A stretch of 64,000 bases of DNA from NCBI GenBank assembly GCA_001606155.1, contig LODT01000037.1, positions 434,001 to 498,000 on the forward strand, read 5' to 3'. This stretch comes from Tieghemostelium lacteum. Lineage: Eukaryota > Evosea > Eumycetozoa > Dictyosteliales > Raperosteliaceae. The translations under genes were made by a program, and so were the position numbers. Below, piece after piece: positions 21,474-32,620 of the stretch; position 1 is the first letter of the stretch, and each line of letters opens with the position of its first letter. The notes under the pieces are model-generated. The model saw only the letters and a program-made list of their open reading frames with translations, had not been told where the DNA came from and ran no database searches.

Positions 21474-24400
21474 TTAATAAATTGATGATAAAATATCATG
21501 TTGAATTTTTTCAGAAAGATTATCAATAAACAAAGAACGATTTTCTTCATTTAAATCTAAGCAATTGACATAGTCTAAAGTATGATCAGTTTCCAATTTG
21601 TTAATTTGGAATAGATCTTGTAGTGAAATTTTCAATTGCAATAGATACTTTGAAATCTCTTTTAGACTTACTCTAAAGTTTTCAGGATATAATTTTGAAC
21701 TTAGATCCTTTGGAATGACCAAAGATAATTGATCAATTCTCTTTGACATCTCTTTGAGTTGTTGTAGTTTTTGAGATAAGCCGGATACTTGTCTTTGACT
21801 AAATGATCTTATAACAGCTCTAACATTAATACTAATCTCAATAAATTCTAGATATATAGAACCACCACTTTGCCAATTAGAAATCTGGTTATTGTATGGT
21901 TGTAAATCTAAAAGATATTTTTGTAGCTCATCATAGTCAGATTGTATAATTGCAATAGGGCCTAAATTATTGAGTAATAATTCATGTGCTTGTGAAAATT
22001 GATTGGATTTGAAAAAGTATTCAATTCTATTTCTATCCATTTGTGGATTGTTCAATTCAGAAGGTGAGACACTTGATGCTTGATAGGATAAATACCAAGA
22101 ATAGACTTGATCCAACCATAATTGTGGAAGTTTAAGTTGATCAACTAGGAATTTTCTGTCGGATTCAGTCATTTTATGAGCATATCTAGAGAGAAGGGAT
22201 GTAATAGATTGCTCTCTAAATTGAATTGTTTGATATTTACTGTGAAGTAATACATAGATTGCCCACTGCCAGTGTCCCATTGACTCTAGTTGCATAGCAA
22301 ATGAACTGTGTAGAGTAGATTGATTCTTAATCTCTGGAATACTACACAAAGATGGTATACTAGTCAACACTGAATTTAAAGCCCATGGCATAAAGTAATC
22401 TAATTTATCACGCCCAATATTACCAGGGTGAATGAGACTGGATAATGTAGAACTATCAGTTGAAATAAAAAGATTCAGTAATAGATAACATGCATCATAG
22501 TATGGAATGACTTTACTTTGGTATCTCTGTTTAGGATCAACTAAATGTGGCGGGAAAGGTGCAATAGATCTATTAGCACTATATGAATCCTGGTAAGATT
22601 TCAAAACCTCCTGAAGATTAGAATCTCCCAATGAGAATTTATACCAATAATTAATGGCAAAGGATCTAATCCAGTCATTAATATCCTTGTAAACTGGATC
22701 TATTTCACCAGATAACAATTGAAGAATCTGCATTCTTTTTGCATCGATAAACTTATCCAAACCTCTTTGTTTGTATTGGTTTATCTGTTCTAATAGATAC
22801 TTTTTACCCATAGGTACAGACCATACTTGTGACATCATAGTAGCTAATCTATAGTCCTTATTAGCATTTGCCAACTCACTAGCTTTTACAACTTTCTTTC
22901 CAGTCAAATTAATAAATAGTTGATCCAAATATGGATTATTTGATTTCAACTCTTCATTAACCAATGGTTCAATAGCTGCTTTCAACCATTGATTAATTTT
23001 TACTTTTCTAGCTAATAGTTGATCTTGAGATGACTTGTTAGATGCAGACGATTCCATATCACCAAAAAGATTCAATAATAAACTCCAAATTCTAGTGTAA
23101 TAGTCAGAATAATCGTTCTTTTCGCCACTTAGCTGTGATTGAATTTGTTCTTGTACATTAGATAATTGGAATAGACCATAAGCCTCCCTTTGTGCAACTT
23201 TTTCTGATGGAATCAATGAACTATTGGAAATATGGCTACGTAGGAACTCGATGATTTTAAGATCATTCTTGTTACCTGTATTGGTATTCACTGGTATCTT
23301 ACTAATAACTAAACAGTTTAGTTTAGATTTTGAGAGTGAAACTAGTTTACCTGATGTTGTAAAACTGACACGGAATGATCTTCTCATTGTAAAAGATTCG
23401 TCAGCTCTCGAAGTAGATTTAATATATTGACTAACAACTGACTTTTTAGTTGGTATCAATGTATTATCTAATGTGATTGCTGGCATTTTGTTGAGTTCAG
23501 GTACTACTTGATTAGTCAACACTTGGAAATTATTACTATGTTGTTGTGGAATAGGTGCAACTGGTAATACCAATGGTTTGGTAGCTTGTTGAACATTATT
23601 TTTAAATTGAGATTGAGAAGGTACCTTACTCATTACTGGAAAATTGGTTGAAACTTGAAAATTACTTCTAGCCACTTTTAGTAAAGTCAGTGTAAATAGT
23701 TAGTATTTGTAATATTTTATAAAATAAAGTAATAAAGATAAAAAATACCAACTTTTACTTTGGTTCTCTTCACTTCTTGATACTGGAGGTATAGTTGATT
23801 GAGGTTGAGATAATTGGGATACCATACTAGAAGGTTGGTTAAAGAGACCAGTATTGGTTTGAACAGAAGCATTAAAGGACTTAGGAAAAAGTTTTTGATG
23901 TTTTTTTTGTGGAGCATCTACTTCTTCTTCATTCTAAATAGGTTTAGTTAGATTAAAATAAAAAATTGATTTATTGAGGTTAAAAATTTGTATATCTATA
24001 TTAAATTAAATGGTAACTTCTTACACTTGTATCATCAGAATCAGAATCCATATCAATTGGTGCTGAAAATCTTGATTTTGTCTTTGGAGCTGTAGTTGTT
24101 GTTGTTACTTTTGGTTTCTCTGTAACTTGTGGAACTGTAGTAGTGGTGCTAGTTGGTTTGGTGGTTGGGGTATTTTCCATTTCTTCATCATCATCATCCA
24201 ATAAACCATATTTACTGAAATGTTTTACTCTGAATCTCCAAGTTGAATCTTCATAGCTGATAAATTCAGAGCCATCTCTTTTATGAATTTTTAATATTTT
24301 TTCTCTGAATTGTTCTATTGAACCTTTAGCTGGTTTAATATCAAACAATGTAATGTTTGCTTTATGATTTAAACCCTTACCCATTGGTGGTTTATCACCA

Positions 24401-27380
24401 TATTCTTCATCGTACACCGATACGATATTATGTTTAATACTAATAATCTTATCTAAAACCTGTTCTCTAAGATCAACTGGTTCTTCATATTGTAGAATAC
24501 CATACTTGTTAGAAACACGGAAGTTATCTACATTAGCTAATTGTTGATCACTTTTAGTTGATAATTCCTCCAATGTTGGTGTGAATACCAAATCACATGA
24601 TGGATTATCAAGTTTTGGTGCTCTTGGATTCTTTTGTTGAACCTGTTGCTGTTGTTGGGGTTGAACATTATTATTTACATTATTGAATGTGGAACTTGTT
24701 GAATTATTTAAAACTGGTTGGAAAGAGGTTAAATTAGATAGACCACTTCCAGTAGGTGATGTTGAATGTAATCCGTTACTACTTTGTAGATTTTGTTGTT
24801 GTTGTGGTTCTGAAGTTGAAGAAGATTGTTGTACATTATTATTATTATTAAATAGAGAGGAAGAGGTTGCTTGTTGATTCATTGTTTGTTGTGGTTTGGC
24901 TTTTTTCAATTTATCTTCAGTTAAATCTTGAGTATTGATATTGAGATTCTTTTGATATTTACTAATGAATTTCATACCAGTAAATAGACCACTATTGGTA
25001 TCACTATTACTACCAGAGGACAATGATGATTGATCACCATCACTATCCAATCCAAATGATTTCTTTAGTGATAATTTAGTTGTGGATTTTGGAAGATAGC
25101 TGGGTTGTGAGATGTTTGATCTCTGTGATGACAACATACTTGTACTCAAAGAACTGTTATTAAATCCAATAGAACTTCCTAATGTAGTTGGTGCAGATTG
25201 TTGAACCGATTTCACTAAACTCTTAATTGGATTGATATCTGGAATTGGTTGATAAGGTGATCCAAATTGACCAGTTGCACCATAGTTTGGTTGTTGTGCT
25301 TGCGGATTTAAAAATTGTTGTTGTGGTTGAATTTGTTGTTGAGTTTGTGGGTTACCAAAGAGACTTGTATTGGCATTTGGTTGTGCCAATGAACTTGTTT
25401 GTGATGTCAATGATAATTGTGTACCACTGAGTGATGGAGCCAATGAAAGACTAGGAGTTGCATTATTATTCTGTGGAAATCCAGTTAATGTTCCTTGACC
25501 TAACAATGATGTACTTGTCTGTGGTTGTGTACCAAAGAGACTTGTATTGGCAGCATTTTGTTGTGACAATGAACTTGTTTGTGAAGTCAATGAAAATGGT
25601 GTTGTAGTTTGGAATGATCCCAATGACAATGTAGGTTGTGTAGCCGAAGTTTGTGATCCAAAGAGATTTGTTGAAGTTGTTGGTTGACTAGTAGCTGTTG
25701 ATCCAAATATTGAAGTTGCTGCCTGTGCTTGTGTCTGTGTTTGTCCAAATAGACTTGGAGGCTGTGCTGTTGAGGTTGTTTGGCCAAATAAACTAGTAGT
25801 AGGTGCAGAAGTTTGTGGTTGACCAAAAAGATTTGTAGGCTGTGCTGTTGAAGTTGTAGGACCAAATAAACTAGTAGATGCAGAAGTTTGTTGTTGTCCA
25901 AAAAGACCTGAAGGTTGTGCTGTTGTCTGAGATTGACCAAATAAACTTGGTGTAGATGTAGTAGCTGGTGTTTGTCCGAATATACTTGGATTTGCTGTAG
26001 TTTGTGTCTGTGGTTGACCAAAAAGATTTGTAGGTTGAGTTTGTGTAGGTTGTCCAAATAGATTTGTATTAGCAGGTTGTGCTGTTGTCTGAGATTGACC
26101 AAATAAACTTGGTGTAGTTGTAGGTTGCTGTCCAAAAAGATTTGTAGTTTGTGTTTGTGGTTGAGTGGCAGGTGTTGACCCAAATAGACCTGCAGTAGTA
26201 GGTTGACTTGTATTCTGTCCAAATAGTGCTTGTGGTTGAGTAGCAGGTGTTGGCCCAAATAGACTTGAATTAGTAGGTTGGCTTGTATTAGATCCAAATA
26301 GACTAGTAGCTTGAGTAGTAGTCTGACCAAATGGTGATGATGGTGCACCAGTTGACAATGAGGAAAATGGTGAAGTAGGCTGTGTTTGAGCCTGTCCAAA
26401 TAAATTTGGAGGTTGGGTAGTAGTCTGACCAAATAGATTTGTACTACCTCCACCTAATGAAGTGCCTCCAAGTGAGCTCTGACCAGGTGTCATTAAACCA
26501 CTAGGTGGACTATTCTTTCCTAGATATCTATTGTTTTTTATATCCTCAAGACGAAGTTCTTCAAAAGACTTGTTACTATACTGGTCCATTGCGGTAATGG
26601 ATATATAAGTATTACTATCCACTGATGTGGAATTATAAGGATATGGTGTACCTGGCATCTGTTGTTGTTGTTGTTGTGGTTGACCTAATCCACCACCAGG
26701 TGTACCCAATGTAGTACCTCCAAATAATCCTGTAGAAGTTGGTTGTGTCTGACCAAACGATGTAAATGTACTAGTCTGTTGTGGTGCCCCAAAAAATGTA
26801 CTTCCAGTTGAACTTGTCTGTTGTGGTGCTCCTAATAATCCTGTAAATGGTGTTGATGTCTGTGCAGTTGTAGCTCCAAATCCTCCAAAAGGAGTAGATG
26901 TTGGTTGTGATGTTCCAAATGTACCTAGTAAAAAAAAAAAGGGTAAAAAAAATCGAGTTAGTATGCTTGATGGTCTTTCTTATATAATCAATCAACATAA
27001 AATACACACTAGTAGTAGATGGCAATAATGAAGGAGCGAATGAACTTGTGGTTGTTGGATTAGTTGTACCAAAACCACCAAAACTTTGGGTTGTTTGTGC
27101 TGATGTCCCTCCAAATAAAGTACTTTGTGGTGCGCTAAATGTACTAGGTTGTGCTCCACCACTAAATAATCCTCCACCTCCAAAAGTAGCTAATAAATAA
27201 AAAAGATACCATTTATATAAATATATTAGAAAATGCCATTCTACTACTTTGCTATACAAAATTAGGTAAAAAAACTATTAAATTCTACTTACTTGATGGC
27301 TGTGCAGTTGATTGACCAAATAAACCTCCACCAAATCCGGTAGAAGTTGCTGCTGGTTTTGCTCCAAATGCACTAAACAT
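21474..27380 (-). CDS. nup98: Nup98-Nup96 precursor nucleoporin
   Basis: One gene encoding a precursor that self-cleaves into Nup98 (FG nucleoporin, mRNA export) and Nup96 (Y-complex scaffold). Five exons: 27380-27293, 27189-27010, 26924-24025, 23933 to about 23759, and 23674-21474; about 1847 residues. Residues 1 to ~720 are GLFG/FG repeats rich in Thr, Gln and Ser. A GLEBS-type Rae1-binding motif, ITAMDQYSNKSFEELRLED, lies near 185-210. The autoproteolytic domain is about 865-1000, ending in HFSKYGLL with His991-Phe992|Ser993, the conserved cleavage site. After an acidic linker, exons 4-5 encode the helical Nup96 part. The donor of exon 4 could be 6 nt later (23753). Start MFSAFGAKP begins the FG region directly. 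Confidence 0.93.
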
Positions 27381-27657
27381 AATGAATTATAATAGAAAAA
27401 TATGAAGTCGATAATAAGAAAAAACTATTGCAAAATAAAAAAAAAAAAAAAAAAAATATTTAAATCTTTTTTTTAATTTTAGCGCTTTTGTTGAAATTAG
27501 TTCAATCAAATTTAAGAAATTTTTGTAAACTTGAGATTTTTAATTCCAATTCTTAAAAAGGAAATCAAAAAAGAACCATATTCCAAAAATAGAATGCTTT
27601 TTTGAAAATTTTTTTTTTTTTTTTTTTTTTTTTAATTAATTTGCAATAGAGTTTGCA
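27381..27657. promoter_or_regulatory. Divergent promoter between Nup98-96 and MOCS1A genes
   Basis: 277 bp with long A and T homopolymer runs (A-run near 27439-27456, T-run near 27609-27632) separating two outward-facing start codons. No specific motif recognised. Confidence 0.45.
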
Positions 27658-28743
27658 ATGATTAATACATGTAAATTATTGGTGCATAGACAGTTTTTTA
27701 ATAGTAGTTCAATTAGATTCTTTTCTAGTGGTGTTGGGAGTACAAAACAGAGTGTTTTGACAGACACATTCCAACGTACACATACCTATTTGAGAATTAG
27801 TCTTACAGAGAGATGTAATCTTAGATGTCAGTATTGTATGCCTGAAGAAGGTGTACAGTTACAGCATAAAGACAAGATACTCAGTACAGAGGAAATAGTT
27901 AGACTTTCTAAACTTTTTGTGTCAGCAGGTGTCAATAAGATTAGATTTACAGGTGGAGAACCTCTAGTTAGAAACGATATTGAACCTATGATGGAAGAGA
28001 TTGGTAGGATTCCTGGACTTAAGACTATAGCACTGACAACCAATGGTATACTTTTAAGTCGTAAACTTGCAAGATTACAATCAGCAGGTTTAAATCTTTT
28101 AAATATAAGTTTAGATACACTAGATGAACATAAATTCACCATGATTACTAGAAGACTTGGATGGAAACGTGTAATGGATTCAATAGAATTAGCATTACAA
28201 TCTGGGTTCTCACCAGTAAAGATAAATTGTGTAGTTATGAGAGGCGTTAATGACATGGAGATTATAGATTTTGTAAATATGACTAAAGATAAGGATTTAG
28301 AGGTACGGTTCATTGAATACATGCCTTTTGACGGGAACAGATGGAATGATAAGAAATTTGTAAGTTATCAAGAGATGTTGGGTAGAATTCAAGAACATTT
28401 TGGTGGTATTACTAGAGAGTTACAACATGATCAACAATTTAATAACACATCAAAGAGTTATTCTATTCAAGGTCATAAAGGTAGAGTAGGTTTTATAACT
28501 TCAATGAGTGACCATTTCTGTTCGACCTGTAATCGTTTACGTATTACTGCCGATGGAAATCTAAAAGTATGTCTATTTGGTAATGCAGAGGTCTCTCTTA
28601 GAGATCAAATGAGAAATGGTGCTACAGATTCAGATCTCCTAGAGATTATACACCAAGCAGTTCTCAACAAGAAAGAATCACATGCTGGAATGTATGAAAT
28701 TGCTAAAAATAAAAATCGACCTATGATCCTTATAGGTGGTTAA
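27658..28743 (+). CDS. mocs1A: GTP 3',8-cyclase, molybdenum cofactor biosynthesis (MOCS1A/MoaA)
   Basis: Radical SAM enzyme for the first step of molybdenum cofactor synthesis, converting GTP to 3',8-cyclo-GTP in mitochondria. Single exon, 361 residues. The N-terminal ~35 residues (FFNSSSIRFFSS) look like a mitochondrial presequence. The SAM-binding 4Fe-4S motif CNLRCQYC is near residues 55-62, followed by FTGGEPLVR. The C-terminal 4Fe-4S site is CSTCNRLR...VCLFG (CxxC-x13-C). The protein ends in Gly-Gly (LIGG), which is required for activity. The MOCS1B/MoaC frame begins immediately downstream on the same strand. Confidence 0.96.
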   Translation: MINTCKLLVHRQFFNSSSIRFFSSGVGSTKQSVLTDTFQRTHTYLRISLTERCNLRCQYCMPEEGVQLQHKDKILSTEEIVRLSKLFVSAGVNKIRFTGGEPLVRNDIEPMMEEIGRIPGLKTIALTTNGILLSRKLARLQSAGLNLLNISLDTLDEHKFTMITRRLGWKRVMDSIELALQSGFSPVKINCVVMRGVNDMEIIDFVNMTKDKDLEVRFIEYMPFDGNRWNDKKFVSYQEMLGRIQEHFGGITRELQHDQQFNNTSKSYSIQGHKGRVGFITSMSDHFCSTCNRLRITADGNLKVCLFGNAEVSLRDQMRNGATDSDLLEIIHQAVLNKKESHAGMYEIAKNKNRPMILIGG

Positions 28744-28799
28744 CTTAGGTTATGCAATTATTAAAATTTAATTTATTTTTTTTAAACAAACACATTACA

Positions 28800-29390
28800 A
28801 TGAACAGAGTATTTTATAATTTTCCAAAGAATGTGCAATATCTAAAATGTTATTATTATTCGACAAGTAATAGTGGTGGCAGAAATACTTTAAATGATAT
28901 TACACATATAAATAAAGAAACACAAATGCCTACAATGGTAGATGTTTCAGATAAACAGATAACAAAGAGAGAAGCACATGCTAGATCATTTGTTATCTTT
29001 CCTGATAATATATTGAATAAATTAATTGAATCTGATCAGAAAAAGAATAGTGTTGAAATTCAATCAAAAAAGGGACCAGTATTTGCAACTTCTATAGTAG
29101 CAGGTACAATGGCTGCAAAATCAACACATAATCTAATACCTTTTTGTCACCCTGTTTCTATTGAATCTTGTAATTTCAATATTGATATTTTAGATGACAT
29201 GAAAACTATTCGAGTTGACTGCATTGTCAGTACTCATAATAAAACAGGTGTAGAAATGGAAGCTTTGACTGGGTGTTCACTAGCATCTCTTACAATCTAT
29301 GATATGTTAAAAGCTCTCACTAAAGAAATTACCATTAGTGAGACTAAACTAATTTCAAAAACTGGTGGTAAATCTTCATTTTCTCAGTAG
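28800..29390 (+). CDS. mocs1B: Cyclic pyranopterin monophosphate synthase (MOCS1B/MoaC)
   Basis: Converts 3',8-cyclo-GTP to cPMP, the second reaction of molybdenum cofactor synthesis. I take the ATG at 28800 (A-rich context, 196 residues); an in-frame ATG at 28752 would add 16 residues and lie only 8 nt after the MOCS1A stop. Residues 1-25 (MNRVFYNFPKNVQYLKCYYYSTS) look like a mitochondrial presequence. Family motifs: MVDVSDKQITKREAHA, AGTMAAKSTHNLIPFCHP, and GVEMEALTGCSLASLTIYDMLKA with the catalytic region, then the final ISKTGGKS. The gene is probably co-transcribed with MOCS1A, as in the bicistronic MOCS1 locus of animals. Confidence 0.94.
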   Translation: MNRVFYNFPKNVQYLKCYYYSTSNSGGRNTLNDITHINKETQMPTMVDVSDKQITKREAHARSFVIFPDNILNKLIESDQKKNSVEIQSKKGPVFATSIVAGTMAAKSTHNLIPFCHPVSIESCNFNIDILDDMKTIRVDCIVSTHNKTGVEMEALTGCSLASLTIYDMLKALTKEITISETKLISKTGGKSSFSQ

Positions 29391-29870
29391 TTTTCAATAT
29401 ATGTCCATTCAATTGTAATAAATGAAATTTCAAATAAGGTAAGAACATAATTAACACTTTTATAAAAACAAAAAAAAATTATTTATTTGTTTGTGTGTAT
29501 ATAAATAATAGTGTTGTGGATATTGGGGGTGTGTGTGAATTAAAAGAAATTTATTAATTTATAATTAACAATGAGCAAAGAGTCAGAAAAAAATCAAAAA
29601 CACTTTAGTAGAAGAATAATTATATTTTTTTTTAAAGTACTAGTATTTAATAATTCTTAGAGATAGGAAAGAACAGTCATTGTTTTTTTTTTTTTTAGTT
29701 TTGTATTTATTTATATATATAATCTCCAATATCCATATTTAGAATCTAATATTTAATCGTTTTCCAAACGACTATATATATTATTTTATAGTGTTTCACA
29801 CCCCTTCCTTTCTTTCATCCTGATATATTATAATTAATAATCACAAAGGTTCAACTAACCAAAAGACAAA
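29391..29870. other. 480-bp upstream region of the GATA-factor gene
   Basis: A/T-rich, with T-runs, TATATATA near 29710-29716 and 29772-29780, and a C-rich patch CACCCCTTCC near 29798 before a long leader. No ORF. Likely promoter and 5' UTR. Confidence 0.4.
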
Positions 29871-31310
29871 ATGAATGACAACTATTTTCAAAATAATGGA
29901 AATATTCCATTTTTAAAATTAAATTCAAATTCAGGTAATTTCTATTCACACTCTACTGCCAATAATACCTATCAAAACGATGAGGAAAACGGGTTGGTTT
30001 TACAATTGGATTTGTGCAACAACAAAGGGTATACCAATGAGGATAGTTCAATTTATTTTAACGATTCAATCAATAAAATTCTAGAGTATGACAATGATAC
30101 TCAAATACTACCTATTGCATCACCTCCACAGTCAATCGCCTCTCTATCTAATCCACTACCAACTCTTTCATCCGATATTAGTACCAAAAGTATAAATCCC
30201 ACATCACAAGAAGTTCACCTATCCTCCAACAAATTCACTTCCAAATTATTTAACCAAATTATAACAAGTGGAGAAAATTCACCACAACATTCACAAGTTG
30301 TACCAAGTAACTCAATTTCAACTCCAAATATAACCAACCAATTCTTTTCAAAAACCCCTTCACCAAATTCTTCTGGACAGCGATCATCAACCATTTTTCA
30401 ACCAATTTCATCGATATCTAATTCACCGCAAACCACCATTAAAAATGTTCAAGTAGTCCCATTCACAAATATTCAATCTCAACCCACAACACCACCCTCT
30501 TCAAATAATAATAGCATAACGACACAAACAATCAATATCAATCAACCATTTCAAGATATTCAAGAACAAACTCTAAACTATTGTAAAATATACCAATTAA
30601 GTAACCATATTTGTTCATTTGTTAAACATTCCTATCAGAACCCTTCTCTACCGGTAAAAAACGAAGACTTAGATAGTCTAAATACAATTACATGCTATTT
30701 GCAACAAGAATTATCATCATTTAAATCCAATATATTAAAGAGAAAATCACCATACATGGATCAATCATATACACAAAATTATTCAAATTTAGAAGGTTTT
30801 GGATCTGATAATTTAATATACCAACAACCAATTAACCAGATACCTAATGGTGGGTATGTTTCAAATTATCCACAGTATTTAAATCAATGGTCCCAGTTAA
30901 ATGGTAGTACATCAAATACACCACCACATCCACCTACCAAAATTAGAAAACAAAAGAATCATAATACAACCTATATAAATCTTACCGAGACAATGATTAA
31001 AGCACAAACTAAAAAGGCAAAGAAACAACAAATCAATAGGGTATGTGTCAATTGTAAAGCAACTGAGACTCCAGAATGGCGTAGAGGTCCTGCAGGTGCA
31101 AAGACACTATGCAATGCATGTGGTATACGTTATAGATTAAATCAAAACACTACAGCAACACCTACTCCAAAGATCCAAATATCAAATCCAGTACCACTAA
31201 ACACAATACTTGATAACAATACAATAAATCATCCACTACCACCAGTAATCTCACTCAACAATAATATAGAGGAACTATCAACATCTTCCCTTGAAAATTC
31301 ACCAAGATAA
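29871..31310 (+). CDS. GATA-type zinc finger transcription factor
   Basis: Single exon, 479 residues. The N-terminal 380 residues are Asn/Gln/Ser/Thr/Pro-rich, as in many dictyostelid transcription factors. One GATA finger lies near the C-terminus: Cys392-x2-Cys395-x18-Cys414-x2-Cys417, with TPEWRRGPAG in the loop and NACGIRYRL after it. The 18-residue loop is the plant-like class found in dictyostelid Gta proteins. A basic segment (IRKQKNH, KKAKKQQ) precedes the finger and may be a nuclear signal. Binding to (A/T)GATA(A/G) sites is expected. The particular gta/stkA orthologue cannot be told from the sequence alone. Confidence 0.92.
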   Translation: MNDNYFQNNGNIPFLKLNSNSGNFYSHSTANNTYQNDEENGLVLQLDLCNNKGYTNEDSSIYFNDSINKILEYDNDTQILPIASPPQSIASLSNPLPTLSSDISTKSINPTSQEVHLSSNKFTSKLFNQIITSGENSPQHSQVVPSNSISTPNITNQFFSKTPSPNSSGQRSSTIFQPISSISNSPQTTIKNVQVVPFTNIQSQPTTPPSSNNNSITTQTININQPFQDIQEQTLNYCKIYQLSNHICSFVKHSYQNPSLPVKNEDLDSLNTITCYLQQELSSFKSNILKRKSPYMDQSYTQNYSNLEGFGSDNLIYQQPINQIPNGGYVSNYPQYLNQWSQLNGSTSNTPPHPPTKIRKQKNHNTTYINLTETMIKAQTKKAKKQQINRVCVNCKATETPEWRRGPAGAKTLCNACGIRYRLNQNTTATPTPKIQISNPVPLNTILDNNTINHPLPPVISLNNNIEELSTSSLENSPR

Positions 31311-31365
31311 AAAATAAAAAACCCTATAATATATACAAATTGTATAAGTTGTTGACATTCAACTT

Positions 31366-32384
31366 TTATTCCATATTAGTTTGGGATTTTAGTAAACGTT
31401 TTTTAGTTCTTGGATAGGTATTTATATGATATATAATACTTTCTCTAACACTGTGATCAACCCATGCAGTTTGTTGATCAAATATCATTCTTGATAAAAA
31501 TACAGAAAAGAATATTGTAATAGCCATAGCAGCAATACTGAAAATAGATGATACATCAGTAATTGTTCTCTGTGCTAACCCACTATTTGTTTCCTCAACT
31601 GTATAAGGAACAATCATGGAACTGACTCTAATTGCTAATGTTAAAGTTCCACATTTCTTATTTGGATCGTTTGAACATGGATCAGCAGTGGTAATTACAG
31701 ATTGAAAGAATGGTGAGAATGTAACTTCTTGCTCACCAGTTTTATCTTGATAAACACTCTTACTAAAAAACAAGTTATTAACACTGTGTAATAGTAATGG
31801 GAATGAAGTTTCAGCATTGGTAGACTCTTGTAAGATCTTAAAATTAATTTGTGGATATTCTTCATTAAATTGTACAAATATAGACACTAACCAGTATTCT
31901 TGAAAGGTTTGAATATTGAAATTCTCACTACCTATATTAAAACATGTACCATCATTTGTGACAGTTTCAGGACCTTTAAAAATACATTTCTTCAAATCTG
32001 GTTGTGCACAATAAACATTACTATCTTTATAGTTATTAACTATGGTAAATGTTTGAATTTCACAAGAAGCACATGAATTTAAACAAAATGTTACATTTGG
32101 TAACTATAAAGTAAAGAAGAACAACACGTTGAGTATAAGATTCGAATTCAATTAAATGTCAATACACTTACTGGTACAATAGATTCTTTTACATTCAAAT
32201 TAAAAGTTAAACGATTTTCATTATTCTTTGCATAGAAAATTGCAACAATCAATATCAATATGATAAATAAGGTTGCATATCTAATTTTCTCTAATAATGC
32301 TTTTTTAGCACTTATCAAATCTTGATCTGGTAAGCCTTTTAGTTTTGTAATTGTAGTTGTCATACAACTTCTACTTCTCTCCAT
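31366..32384 (-). CDS. Two-TM membrane protein with Cys-rich lumenal domain, unknown function
   Basis: Exons 32384-32172 and 32103-31366 join in phase 0 and give 316 residues. TM1 is about residues 34-54 (IRYATLFIILILIVAIFYA) and TM2 about 268-290 (IFSIAAMAITIFFSVFLS). The ~210 residues between are probably lumenal or extracellular, with several Cys (FCLNSCASC, CAQPDLKKC, CFNIG, DPCSNDPNKKC). Both termini are short, basic and cytosolic. The arrangement recalls beta-sandwich membrane proteins with two flanking TMs, but I do not recognise a family. Convergent with the GATA-factor gene, 55 bp from its stop. Confidence 0.8.
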
Positions 32385-32620
32385 CTTTCTTTATCTGTAC
32401 AAATAAATTGAAGTGATACTCCCTCAACAGTAAAATAATATAATGAATTGCAATGATACAAAACTCAACTCAACTATTTTTAAAAAAATTCGTAGTTGAT
32501 CCCTTACACAGTTTCAAAAAAAAAACAATCTGTGAAGATTTCTGTTTCATCGAAAATTACAATTATCCCACAAATTTTAAATAAATAAAATTTGAATTAT
32601 CCAATAAATATTTATTAATA

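Noticed and set aside
25587-26453. Minus-strand His/Leu/Gln-rich frame of 288 codons
   Set aside because: Alternate frame of the Nup98 FG-repeat region; low-complexity shadow without any domain.
28736-28806. Intron fusing MOCS1A to MOCS1B
   Set aside because: GT and AG are present at intron-like spacing, but the phases do not match the MOCS1B frame, and the Gly-Gly end of MOCS1A would be lost.
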